Below, in pieces: positions 53,257 through 64,000 of a stretch of DNA of 64,000 nucleotides. The notes under the pieces were generated by a model. The model had not been told where the DNA came from, ran no database searches, and was given only the letters and a program-made list of their open reading frames with translations. The number at the start of each line of letters is the position of its first letter. Position 1 is the first letter of the stretch. This stretch comes from Lindgomyces ingoldianus. Its lineage: Eukaryota; Ascomycota; Dothideomycetes; Pleosporales; Lindgomycetaceae. The stretch covers positions 1 to 64,000 of the forward strand of contig NW_022985233.1 in assembly GCF_010093535.1 (NCBI RefSeq). The letters run 5' to 3'. A program made the translations under genes and the position numbers.

Positions 53257-54079
53257 GCAGCGCTAGCATGTTAATATCAAGCCGTATTCCACCTCTTCTT
53301 TGTAAGTATTTTACTTCATCTTTAACGCATACGACTGGAGTTTTATTGTTATCGGGGTGGGATTTTGCGGGCTTTGACACACCGGACTAGCTAGTCAGGT
53401 CGAATTTTCGACAGGCCCATTATCTCTTCGAGCAACGACTTGCATTTGACTGTTTGTAAATTACATCCAAGTAGTCAGTATCCCTCTCGCAAACACTATG
53501 CCAAGTCTTCCCTCGCCAAAAAAACCAAAACCTGCCACTACAACGCCACCCCGTACAACCTCTCTCAGCCCATGTTCCCACCCCCTCCTTCCGTCTCCCG
53601 AACCCTCTACGTAATCACGACGTGATCTTTCCACGAAAATAGCACCGTAAAGATATGTGACGAAAAGGCGACGATCTCTAAGTGGATGGAGATTACTCGG
53701 TGATTAAATGGGATGTGGGGCATCAGGCCATGGTGGAGCGCATTCTGCGATGTCGGCCTTATCTGATGATCTGATAAATTCTCTGCGCCTGGGCAGACAG
53801 GGATGCTATGATTGGAAGGTATTAGCGAGCGGGCCAGTGTCACGTGGGGAGGGAGATTCCGAGGTGAGGCCTCGTTCGAGTGGCTTAGCTACGTGGGGAT
53901 TCCAGAGGGGGACTTCCCAGGATTGAAGATCCGGGTTGTGTAAGTGTGCATACAGCCGTGCATAACTAGCAAAAGTTTTGCAGAGGTAAGTCTACGTTTT
54001 CCTTCTGAACATACCATCTTGCCTTTCTATACTCCTACCTTCTCAATCAGGACATTCGGGATTTCTCTTCATCGTCAAT
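53257..54079. other. Intergenic between hapX and the FAD oxidase gene
   Basis: 823 bp. Holds the hapX 3' region and the promoter of the BBE-type oxidase, including a GATA site at 53769. No gene supported. Confidence 0.45.
53769..53777 (+). promoter_or_regulatory. SreA-type GATA site upstream of the FAD oxidase gene
   Basis: ATCTGATAA, an exact ATCWGATAA match, directly preceded by a second ATCTGAT half (53761-53767), so the unit is doubled. It lies about 300 bp upstream of the oxidase start and about 510 bp downstream of hapX. It may place the oxidase under iron control. Confidence 0.4.
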
Positions 54080-55922
54080 ATGTTGATTCGGTTTCTTGCG
54101 TCCTCTTCGCTCTTGTGGAGGATCGCTCTCAGTCATGATCCGAACTCTACACTTCAAATGTGCAAATGTTTGCCTAGCGATGCATGCTGGCCTTCACAGG
54201 AGGAATGGAGACAGCTAAACACCACAGTTGGTGGACGTCTAATTAAAACGGTCCCGTTGGGCTCTCCATGCCACGACCCGGTATATAACGCTGACGAGTG
54301 TGCTTTGCTGAAAGAGCAATGGTTGTATTCGGGTGTACAGTATGTTGATCTCGAATTACCCTCTAGACAATGTTATCACTCGATCATGCTCCGACCATTC
54401 CTCCGAGTATTGAGTTGATTCCTGATGCGCGATTGATTGATATAGCATGGAATCGAGTTCCTCAGTCATGGCTCCTCTTTTTGCGAACCAGAGCTGTGAT
54501 CCTTTCCAGCCCCGGGAGAAACCGTGTACCTTGGGGAATTACGTCGCTTACTCCGTTAACGCTTCAAATGCGGACCATATTATTGCAACATTGAAGTTCG
54601 CGGATAAGAAAAATATCCGCTTCGTTATCCGCAACACGGGACACGACTACCTCGGCCGTTCGACCGGAGCTGGTGCCTTAGCCATATGGACTCACCACCT
54701 CAAGGACGTTAAAATTTTAGATTGGCGAGATAACGATTTCCGGGGAAAAGCCTTGAAGGTTGGTGCAGGAGTACAAGGCTTCGAGGCTCTGGCTGCTGCA
54801 AAAGAAGCAGGGCTTGTCGTTGTGACGGGAGAGTGTCCGACTGTTGGTCTTGCGGGAGGATATATTCAAGGAGGAGGGCATTCCGCACTTAGCACAAAGT
54901 TTGGCCTCGCGGCTGATAACGCGCTCTCGTATGACGTTGTGACTGCCACGGGTGAACTGGTAACTGCGTCAGGGACTGAACATCAGGATCTTTACTGGGC
55001 ATTGAGTGGTGGCGGTGGTGGGAATTACGGGGTTGTTGTATCCATGACTGTCCGGGCACATCCTGATGCGACTACCGCAGGTGCTGCGTTCATGATCAGC
55101 GGCTCAGAGCAAAATCCAGAGCAGATCTTCGACGTTATCGATGCGTGGCATGCTGCTCTCCCCAAAATCGTGGACTCAGGAGTTATGGCCATATACTTCT
55201 TCTCTAACACCTTCCTCCAGATCCCAGCGCTAACCGCATACAACAAGACCGCATCCGACATTCCCCATATTCTTGAACCATTCCGGAACTCCCTCATTGC
55301 CATGAATATTTCGTTCAACCCAACCGTCACTCAATTCTCCTCCTATGTAGACCACTACAATAAATACTGGGGACCGCTCCCCTCTGGCAACATCCAAGTA
55401 GGAACGCAACTCTTCGGTGGGCGTCTCATTCCACGCTCTATCCTCCCCTCGTTCTCTCCTACTGCACGGAAACTCGCAAACCTCGGCGTCATATTCATCG
55501 GAGTCGGCCTCAACGTCTCCCACTTCGGGACATCCCCGCCCAATGCGGTACTCCCACAATGGCGCTCTTCAATCACCCAGGCATCACTCACGCTACCATG
55601 GAACTTTTCAGCATCGTGGGAAGATATGTTAGACACACAGAGGAAGATTACGGAGGAGGTGCAGCCAGTGATTGAGGCTGCGACGGCGGGCGCTGGGGCG
55701 TATATGAATGAAGCAGATTTTCAGCAGAGGGGATGGCAAGAGGTGTTTTTTGGGAGGAATTATGAGAGATTGTTGAGGATTAAGAGGAGGTATGATCCGA
55801 AGGGGTTGTTTTTTGCGGAGGTTGCGGTGGGGAGTGAGGAGTGGAGTGTTGGCAGCGATGGGAAGATGTGTAGGGCAGGGAAACTTGGGGTGCGTGGAAG
55901 ACGGGGGCTTGGTGAGTTGTAG
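54080..55922 (+). CDS. Secreted BBE-type FAD-linked oxidoreductase
   Basis: Two exons (54080-54339 and 54446-55922) with a 106-bp intron (GTATGT donor, TATAG acceptor) give 578 residues. The N-terminal signal peptide (MLIRFLASSSLLWRIALS) is followed by a short cysteine segment (MCKCLPSDACWP) typical of secreted fungal members. The FAD-binding (PCMH) domain contains FVIRNTGHDYLGRSTGAGALAIWTHHL, whose His is the probable 8-alpha-histidyl FAD link, and GECPTVGLAGGYIQGGGHSALS, whose Cys is the probable 6-S-cysteinyl link. This suggests bicovalent flavinylation as in berberine-bridge enzymes. The C-terminal BBE segment (FFGRNYERLLRIKRRYDPKGLFF) is present. These enzymes oxidise sugars, alcohols or secondary metabolites. 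The substrate is unknown. Several N-glycosylation sequons fit secretion. The tail of about 35 residues is Gly/Arg-rich. Confidence 0.93.
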
Positions 55923-57230
55923 GTGAGTGGACAGCGCTTCCAACCGTACGTGGCGCCTCAATTATCTAGCTCCTATCACACTACGAGTCAGGTTTTAGAG
56001 TCATGCGTATGCTTGCTTTTTAAAGAGGACTCGGTACAACCCGTCTATCGCTACGGTTTGGATGTACAGTACACATGTACGATCCAGTTGACCGCTACGA
56101 AGCGTACTGCACGGTCCGTAGTACGTACTGTTGGAAGAGCTGTGAGTGGAAGGAGGGTGAACTGAACCAGAAAAACGATATGTAGTGACGTAACCTCATC
56201 ACGTGGTCGAAACTGAAGCAGTTTCCTATAGAACTAGAGCTTGCTTCATATTCAACCGATGATAAGGTTGATGAAATTGATAGGTTTGATGAAATTGACG
56301 GGGCTGATGAGATGCCGGGCAGCTTTGACTATGTGTTGAAGCCTTTGGGTTCCCTATCTGGGCTCTGAACTAGTTGTATCGATCATGAACCAACCCGATC
56401 TCCGGCAGTCGTGACAACTTATAATTCTCGTCACTAATACCTCCATCTTCCTTGCACCCCGTCCGTTCAGAATGATGGCACCAACGTTGCACTGTATAGC
56501 TTCCTCGCACAAACTAGGAACACTATATTTGCACTACCTGCATCTCACAACATGTACCCGAGCTGGCGATTGTTGTTGCATCTCTTCTCAATGCGGGCAT
56601 TTCACTAAATTGGGTACCGAGTCCCGGTCCAGTGGGGAACTGTCTCCGTTCCGGACCTGCTGATTACCCCGGCAATAGAACGATTTGATGTGGCGGTAAT
56701 AATGGTAGAGGCATCTCAGCAGACTATGGCCCTCGATCAGTGGCAGGCTGCTTCGAAAGACGTAACGGACTCTTGCCTTGAGCCTGGACCACACCCCTCA
56801 AGATCCAGCCAGTTCAGCTGAGCCATGTCCTAGCTCTGCGACTATCCTTGGTTTGTCTGCCGCATAAGTTTAGCAAGTACAAGCATTTGCCCGGTAGTCA
56901 GTAACCAATAGGCCACTCACTTCTTATCTCGTGGAGTCTTGGGTCTCCCAGGATCCTCCTTTTGGCAATACTCCTGAATTCTCTCAGCTTGGGTTGCACC
57001 TCGGAGCAAACACGGTTAATGGCGCCATCATAAAAACTATGTCAGGTTATGATACCGGATGATGCCATCCATAGTCAAGTGTCTATTTCGCACCGTCACT
57101 ATTCTGCCCCCTCTCACATTCTGTATTACAATCCATCGGAACTAAGTTTTGTGGAGGACGAGGGAGAACGTCCAACATGGAATGTGGGAGCTGTAGGAGC
57201 ATGGTGTTTAATAGAACGTAGTACTGTTCC
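55923..57230. other. Intergenic, no gene recognised
   Basis: 1.3 kb between the oxidase stop and the transposon remnant. Contains a short GATGA repeat (about 56258-56310: TTGATGAAATTGA units). No coding signal. Confidence 0.4.
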
Positions 57231-57800
57231 TACTGTTACTGATAGTAGCAATCTCTTGGCAGTTAGAACGAAAGTGAATTGCATTCCGTTACTGTACGGT
57301 CAATGAGGTATAGTTACTGCAGTAACTGCCTATACTAATTGATTTCTTGGTGTTTTGGTAACGCGTTTGCGGAGGACGTTTTCGCGCATAGTAGTACGAG
57401 GGCAGCTGTGGAACAGGAGGTACGCCTGGCAATGAGCTGCAGCAGCAAATTGATACTGCTCAATCTGATCTCTTCGTTGCAGCCGAAGACGATATAGTCT
57501 ATGGAGATCCACTCACTTGGTGGCATTAAATTAGGCGTAAGCACTACCCATCGCTGTACAAGATAGCTCATGACTACCTATCTATCCCTGCTACAAACTC
57601 TGAGTGTGAGACCCTCTAGAAACTCTAGAAACACTAGTTACTGCAGTAACTGCACCAAACAATGGCTTCACGATCAATTGACTTGGCAGTAACTATTACT
57701 GCCTGTAAGGCCGTTTTAATTTACTCTCTCCGTAAGAACGAAACTCTATTGCCGATAGTAACGCCTCAAAAACACTACTGACAGTAACATTTACGTTATA
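57231..57800. mobile_element. Degenerate hAT-family DNA transposon remnant
   Basis: On the plus strand, 57503-57612 encodes the conserved C-terminal dimerisation region of hAT transposases: DPLTWWH, then IRRKHYPSLYKIAHDYLSIPATNSE, broken by a TAA at 57527-57529. Before it, DDIVYG fits the preceding linker. The rest of the transposase is missing or unreadable. Around this fragment the motif TTACTGCAGTAACTG occurs twice as a palindrome-like unit (57313-57327 and 57638-57652). Related CAGTAACTATTACTG, TACTGTTACTGATAGTA and GACAGTAAC units lie at about 57231, 57687 and 57780. Such repeated subterminal motifs are usual transposase-binding sites of hAT elements. Exact termini and target duplications could not be set. 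Confidence 0.62.
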
Positions 57801-58589
57801 TTAAACACCATGTGCAGCAGGAGTGGGAAAGGGTGAAGGGGGGGGGACCTTTTGAATAGGTAACGAGGATTAGTCGTTGTTTAGCATAATAGCATTTACT
57901 ATTGTGATATTGACATCTGTGCTTCAAAACTTTTACACTACAAGAAGTAGCTATATCTCCAATCCCTCGCGGAGTGAAAACTCACTACGTCAGCAACAGT
58001 GAGGCCAAAAAAGGCAAAAAGCATACGACAGCCTTGGATTCGCAAACAGTCGCCCATGCAACTACTAGCAAAGCGGTAGCTAGCTTTCTTTGATTCTAGG
58101 GTCGGGGCAGATTCGTTTAACTCTTGGTCGTATGATGATAGATTGGGAACTTGAATCTTATATATACGCATTCGAAAAGTAGCGCAATATTGTTGAAGGT
58201 CTAGGGAATAGTTTGAATTATTTGCGCGGGCTTATTTATTATTTATCGCGTGGCTATGTGGCTCACTTGAGACGGCATTTCATTACTGTTGAGGGACCAG
58301 ATGGTGATTTGAATGCTTCACGTGGACTCAGTATAACGATATGGGAAGGTTGAGAAAGTATTGTGGTTTGAACCATAGCCTGATATGCAAAATACTGAAA
58401 ATTGATCAATGCGGGAATGGAATTGCTCGTCACATGATACTCACATCATCATTACGTTAACAGCCGCATGTTCCATCTTTCTATCCAGTTCCCCAGAATT
58501 GACGTCCGCTCCGCAACATGAGAAATGGACCCATCAGCTCTTAGTGACGGAAAGCCCTCACTTCCCTTCTCCTGTACAATTGTTAGTAT
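57801..58589. other. Intergenic, no gene recognised
   Basis: About 790 bp between the transposon remnant and the 3' end of the reductase gene. It includes a G-run at 57839-57846. Nothing else supported. Confidence 0.4.
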
Positions 58590-59721
58590 TTAAATGAACA
58601 TGTTTCCACGAATGAGATTGGCAACGTCCCACCAAGTGCGGAAATCGACAGTAGACACATCAATGCCCAAATCTTTTAGCTCGCTGGTGTCAAGATGGCA
58701 ATCATAAGGTCTCTTGACCCCATCTTTCGGTTCTTCCTCTGGTTTGAAAGGTTCCATGCCATCAAGAGGCAAACCCATAATATCCGAGAAAGCCTGACAA
58801 ATCTGCCATTTCGTCATCCTATCTTCGGAGGAGAACTGCAAAATATCCGGCAGATCATGAGCGGTGTTCGCAGTATCCAGGTAGAGCTTGCAGATGTCAC
58901 GGCACACGCGGCCGACGTCCTCGGTGTTTGTCGGGTAGCGTAAGGCGTGGTCGTCGACTTTGATTTTGGGTTCTCCTGGTTTGATCATTTGAGCGTTCCA
59001 GAGCTGGGACATGAGGATGTTGACGGCACTTTGCGATGGCTCGTCACATGATCCGTAGAGAATGGGCAGGCGGAGAATTACTACTTTGTTCTTGGTCGAT
59101 GGCGCTGTTCTCCTAACGTCCAGCACAGCCTTCTCTCCGTCCAGTTTTGTTTGGCCATAGATATTTGGCGGGTCGGTTGCAGAGTTAGGCGTGTACGGTG
59201 CTTGGCCTGGTTGGCCAGAGAAGACGTAGTCGGTTGAGATGTAGATGAGGAGGATTCCACGAGAGGTAGTGGCAGAAGCTATGGCGCGGCTTGCGTCAAC
59301 ATTGAGTTTTTTGGCAGCCTCTGGGTTTGCGGTGCAAGAATCCGGAAATCTATTGGCAGCGCCTACAGCACAAATCAGAATCCTTGGGTATTTTACAAAT
59401 GTCAACACTCAACCCACAGTGGACAACGGCTTGTGGTCTGTCGGAGTTTAGCTACCAAAAATGAGAGGGGAAATGCCACTAATACTTGACTTCGTCGAGC
59501 GCACGCTCGAATTCTTCGGCATTAGTAATGTCTACCTTGATGATGCTTGGTGGATTCGGTCTGCTTAAGGCAGTCCCAACAGCATTCCAGCCATCTAGTT
59601 GAAAGACTTTGTGTACCTGGCGTCCGAGAAGGCCGCTCGCTGGAGATGAGTATTAGTATCTAGAGAGGATATTTGAGAGAACCCAAAATTGAGTACCTCC
59701 GGTGACTAGAACACTCCTCAT
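58590..59721 (-). CDS. RmlD/MAT2B-like NAD(P)-dependent sugar-nucleotide reductase family protein
   Basis: Four exons (59721-59697, 59639-59486, 59437-59418 and 59362-58590) give 323 residues. Exon 1 is 25 bp, exon 3 only 20 bp. The spliced N-terminus is MRSVLVTGASGLLGRQVHK, a Rossmann GxxGxxG motif broken by intron 1. The VVHCAANRFPDS segment is rebuilt only with donor GTGGGT at 59417. Further landmarks: LIYISTDYVFSG (catalytic Ser/Thr), IYGQTKLDGEKAV (Tyr and Lys of YxxxK), VVILRLPILYG and RYPTNTEDVGRVCRDI. This is the extended-SDR RmlD substrate-binding family. The fungal members are closest in style to the beta subunit of methionine adenosyltransferase 2 (MAT2B) and dTDP-4-dehydrorhamnose reductase; which role applies is not decided by sequence. 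The short exons make the N-terminal model moderately certain. Confidence 0.85.
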
Positions 59722-60076
59722 GGCGTGGGCTGTGAAACCAGGTGAGATGTTGGATTTAGAATTTCAGCAGGATGAGCTTTCTTTTATTCGTTTGTTTTTT
59801 TTTCGAAAACTTTGCGACCGCGCTGGGAGGATAATAGAAATATGTGAATGAGCGGCTATTGCTCTGGAGCCCTTATTTCCACAATAGCTGGAGAACCAGG
59901 TGGTTAAACCAGTTACGTAGATTGGAGAAGCGTGGCCCGTGCGCCAGCACGTGAATAGAAGGCTAGCGTCAAGATCCCTGTGACTCGTGAGTGCTCACAG
60001 CATCCCGGTCGTCACTTTCGCGCACCTCCTCGACCGCACCTTCTCTTCACAATAAGCCCTCTCAATCGCCCAAAGC
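59722..60076. promoter_or_regulatory. Divergent promoter, reductase and CFIm25 genes
   Basis: 355 bp between head-to-head housekeeping genes. No specific site identified. Confidence 0.45.
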
Positions 60077-61062
<986 letters not shown>

Positions 61063-61583
61063 GAGACAGGCTCTATGCTCACGTGCAGTGTGTTCTAACG
61101 GGCCTTGCTCTAAGTCAGGTTGAAGTGCAGTGTACTTGGGTTCTACGGTGCCCCTCGAATCTCAAAATCTTCCAGAGACTGCTTCGTCTTGTAGTCTTGA
61201 GGCGCACATCCGGCTCGGCGTTTTTGAGAAGCTTTCTGGTGGGTTTCTATATCTGCAGCTTCTTCGCCGCAACAAAGCGGGCGGGAGCATTGGGAAAATC
61301 AAGTAGAATAGGGTCCGTCAGACCAACTACCAATTCATTGAAAATGAATAGCATAAACTCGAATGCTGCCCTGCTCTGTTCAGAGTCGCTTTGCTAAATA
61401 CCCCTATTGGCCTAAGCTCCCGAGGTCCCCATGCTTATTCCGCCCCGCCATCACGACTACCTAGGTACATAACCCGTCACCCTATCTCGAATCACCCACC
61501 ATGTGAGCCGCACATCAAGCAAGAATACACCCCGGCTGGGACCGTCATTCTTGTCACCAATTCACCATTAATCCGACTCCAAA
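61063..61583. other. Intergenic between two plus-strand genes
   Basis: 521 bp: the 3' region of the CFIm25 gene and promoter of the kinase gene. No gene supported. Confidence 0.4.
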
Positions 61584-62384
61584 ATGCTACTCCTCGGCCT
61601 AACGGGCTCTATCGCAACCGGCAAATCCACCGTTTCCTCGCTCCTCTCTAAACCACCATTCTCCCTTCCTATCGTCGATGCCGATCTCATCGCGCGCCAG
61701 GTCGTCGAGCCCGGCACCGCTGGATACAATGCCATCGTCCGCTACTTCAGCCCCTCAACGCCAGACCTCCTTCTCCCAGATGCGGGACCCAAAGGACGGC
61801 CGCTGAACCGACCCGCGCTTGGTCGGCGGGTCTTTGGACACGGTGAGGAGCGTGAGAGGGACAGGAAGGTGCTGAATGGCATCGTCCATCCGGCGGTACG
61901 GAAAGAGATGTATAAACAAATGGTGTGGGCGTACTTGAAGGGACATTGGGCTGTTGTTCTCGACGTCCCGCTGTTGTTTGAGAGTGGTTGGGAGCGGTAC
62001 TGTGGGACGGTTCTTGTGGTTGGGGTGTCAGATCCTAAGATCCAGATGCGGAGACTCAGGGATAGAGATGCACATCTTACGGAGGAGGATGCGCGGAATC
62101 GGGTTATGAGTCAGGGTGATGTGAGGGAGAAGGCGCAACGGTGTTTGAGGAGAGGGCCGGGGAAGGGCGTGGTTGTGTGGAATGATGGGGATAAAGACCA
62201 GTTAAAGCGCGATGTGGAGAAGGTCATGCAGGATGTGAGAAAGGGGAGTCCGAAGTGGTGGAGCTTGCTGCTTTGGTTGTGTCCGCCGCTGGCGGGGATT
62301 GCGGGGTTGGCTAGTTGGTGGAAGATGAGGAGGGTTCAGTTAGCTTGGGAAGAAGAGAAGAAGAAGGATAAGGTGAAGCTGTGA
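61584..62384 (+). CDS. Dephospho-CoA kinase (CoaE/Cab5)
   Basis: An intronless frame of 266 residues. The P-loop GLTGSIATGKST (5-16) opens the protein. It is followed by VDADLIARQVVEPGTAGYNAIV (the DAD substrate motif), LNRPALGRRVFG, LNGIVHPAVRKEMYKQMVWAYLKG, VVLDVPLLFESGW (DVPLLFE signature), and the lid region MRRLRDRDAHLTEEDARNRVMSQ. All are standard for the enzyme that phosphorylates the 3'-hydroxyl of dephospho-CoA with ATP, the last step of CoA synthesis. A C-terminal hydrophobic segment (WWSLLLWLCPPLAGIAGLASWW, about 227-248) and basic tail suggest anchoring to a membrane, as reported for fungal Cab5 at mitochondria or lipid droplets. The promoter contains no recognised special site. 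Confidence 0.94.
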   Translation: MLLLGLTGSIATGKSTVSSLLSKPPFSLPIVDADLIARQVVEPGTAGYNAIVRYFSPSTPDLLLPDAGPKGRPLNRPALGRRVFGHGEERERDRKVLNGIVHPAVRKEMYKQMVWAYLKGHWAVVLDVPLLFESGWERYCGTVLVVGVSDPKIQMRRLRDRDAHLTEEDARNRVMSQGDVREKAQRCLRRGPGKGVVVWNDGDKDQLKRDVEKVMQDVRKGSPKWWSLLLWLCPPLAGIAGLASWWKMRRVQLAWEEEKKKDKVKL

Positions 62385-62887
62385 GAGTGGGGTTGGTTGA
62401 ATCGCAAAGGCGTTTCTAGCTTGACGACCAACGCGGGTAGGTATCATGAAGCTTTGAGTATCATTTCTACGTGCTCCTCTAGGGCTTTCCTGAATGCTCT
62501 GTAGCCTCTTTGAATTCCGACCCTTTCGGAACTCCTCAATACTTAGTTCCCTTGTATCCCATTCGCAAGACAGTGTCACTAGCAGCGCTATTCCGCTGAG
62601 TGAGGGTTGGGATCAGACTAAGTGTAAGGATATTTCCTTCCTCGCACTAACTTAAAAGGCGGTGACGACGGAATAATACAGTGGGAAAGAGTCGGCCACC
62701 GGTTGCGAGGTAACAGCGATCGTCACATGACAGCATCTCTAGATCAAGCTCAGGATTATCTCTCCAACAACATTTCTGTCCCTCGTTACAACAGCATCGC
62801 ACATTACAAACGACGCCTGCATCTGCGCTTGTCCCTGAAACTTCACCAGCCCAATCACATACACCAATTGCGTCCCCGACGTGTAAA
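62385..62887. other. Intergenic between kinase and the last gene
   Basis: 503 bp with no supported gene; the last 60 bp are C/A-rich, as in a 5' leader. Confidence 0.4.
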
Positions 62888-64000
62888 ATGAGTGAGAAGA
62901 GTGAGCTCACCCTCGGCCCCGAGAGCTTCATCGACGACTTCTACGACATTCCTCAGCGCATGCCGACAGAATGGGTCGGGAGGAAGGAAAGTATCAGCAA
63001 CTGGGCCAAATCTGTCACCGAGGCCAACTCCATCACTTCAAGCTTTGTTGACGATTGGAACGATATGCATCCGCATCATGAAGATTCGCTTGGAAAGCTT
63101 GACGAGGAAAAGCCAGAAAAGGAACCGGTTTACTGTAATCCAGAGCATCGAGCACTTGCTCGACGTGCGATTTTGGGACATATGAGGACGCAAGTCACGG
63201 AGCAACAGGAGATGATATCGAGGTTCCGGCACGGGGTTAAGAGAATGGAGGAGAGCATAAAGGAAACTACACCTGTTGCTGAGAACAAACCTGCTGCTGA
63301 GAGTAAGGACAAGGATCCGCAAAGCCAGGGTGTGCGAATGAAGTTGCCGAAGACATATGGGCCTTTCCTCATTCCCTGCGAGGACGGACGGGTCATTTAC
63401 ATCGAAGACGGGAAGACCTGGGACTCCGGACGCGGACCATTTCCGCCGTTCGAGGTTTCTCTTGACGAGGGCAGAGGGCCTGAGCTATTGGCAGCTGGGA
63501 AGAAGGTCGCGTATTTCTTGTTTGGCTGATATCGGTGCGACGACCATGCTAATATTTCAAAGGGTGCCAATGCGAAAAGATCGGGCAATAGTAAGTCGGC
63601 CCCTACGCAAGTCCAGGGTCAAGGCAGGAATATCCAGGGACAAGGAAAGCATCATCAAGGCCAAGATAAGAGGGAGTATAGCAACAGCGCAGCAAAGGAA
63701 CAGAAACAAGGTCATACGACTTCCGCGTGGGACATCGCTCCCATTCCGGATTGCGTCTCTTCACCTAAGCCAGGTTCACCCTCTCCCTCTAAAGCCGGCT
63801 TCTTCATGAGCGGAGGTCTCGGGTTCTCATCGCCAAAGGGATCAGCCCAGTCCGGCACCATGAACCAGAAACCATCCAATTACAAGCCGCCGACTGTCGA
63901 GGATGGTGCTGACACGCCACCGAGGAAGACTGCGAAGAGGTATAAGAACGGGTATGATGATGACTATGGCATGTATTGCAATGCCACTTGGGGTGGGATC
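62888..64000 (+). CDS. Hypothetical hydrophilic protein, 3'-truncated by the window
   Basis: Exon 1 (62888-63505) is joined to exon 2 (63563 to beyond 64000) by a 57-bp intron (GTCGCG donor, GCTAAT branch point, AAAG acceptor). The visible part is 352 residues and open at the right edge. If the intron is not removed the protein stops at 213 residues (TAG-free but closed by TGA at 63527-63529). The frame of exon 2 is clearly coding (..GFFMSGGLGFSSPKGSAQS.., KPSNYKPPTVEDGADTPP). The protein is acidic at the start (ESFIDDFYDIPQRMPTEWVG), has a helical middle (RALARRAILGHMRTQVTEQQ), a compact KTYGPFLIPCEDGRVIYIEDGK segment, and a Gln/Gly/Ser-rich disordered second half. I recognise no family. It may be a conserved ascomycete protein of unknown function. 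Confidence 0.6.

Noticed and set aside
59363..59417. Frame break in the RmlD/MAT2B-like gene near exon 3
   Set aside because: Donors GTTGAG or GTGTTG leave odd residues or the wrong phase. Donor GTGGGT at 59417 rebuilds VVHCAANRFPDS exactly, so no frameshift is needed.

Overview
The window is genomic DNA from a filamentous ascomycete. The genes carry short spliceosomal introns (about 45-110 bp) with GT(A/G)NGT donors, CTNAC/CTAAT-like branch points and YAG acceptors. Gene content is Pezizomycotina-type: HapX, class II eIF4E, Ape1-like M18 peptidase, DUF1996, a PTH11-like receptor and a Pyr4/PaxB-type terpene cyclase. A Leotiomycete (Helotiales-like) origin fits the protein flavour but is only an inference. 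No ribosomal, tRNA, mitochondrial or bacterial features were seen.

Layout. 1-10 kb is accessory: a small secreted Cys protein facing a DUF1996 secreted protein, a single-pass surface protein, a wrecked NACHT/NLR-type gene, a DUF8021-like secreted protein and an unknown CxxC protein. A DJ-1/PfpI protein follows at 10.6 kb, then a long gene-poor stretch. 13.9-28.6 kb is conserved housekeeping: M18 aminopeptidase, PP1 inhibitor-2, eIF4E2-like cap-binding protein, Ulp2-type SUMO protease, AIG2/GGCT-like protein and a PQ-loop membrane protein. 29-34 kb is a decayed, partly AT-rich block. It holds short helical reading frames interrupted by stop codons, each one C-to-T change from Gln or Arg, and a disrupted GPI-type surface gene.

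34.1-47.6 kb is the most interesting region: a compact biosynthetic gene cluster. Its genes are a P450, a PTH11/rhodopsin-like membrane receptor, a Pyr4/PaxB-family integral membrane terpene cyclase, a PaxC-like prenyltransferase with a non-canonical second metal motif, a flavin-containing monooxygenase (FMO), a short-chain dehydrogenase and an MFS (DHA14) exporter. All can be spliced to full length. The set suggests a prenylated-indole (indole diterpene) or related meroterpenoid pathway. The usual PaxM-type epoxidase and dedicated GGPP synthase are missing, and the FMO is the candidate for the epoxidation step.

A gene-poor gap (47.6-51.4 kb) leads to hapX, the bZIP iron regulator. GATA-factor sites matching the SreA consensus ATCWGATAA lie upstream of it and upstream of the neighbouring secreted BBE-type FAD oxidase. 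At 57.2-57.8 kb lies a degenerate hAT transposon with repeated TTACTGCAGTAA-type palindromes. The right end returns to housekeeping genes: an RmlD/MAT2B-like reductase, cleavage factor CFIm25 (NUDT21), dephospho-CoA kinase, and an unknown gene running off the window.

Exon structures were worked out by eye from splice signals and frame continuity. The products are assigned from recognised motifs without database searches.
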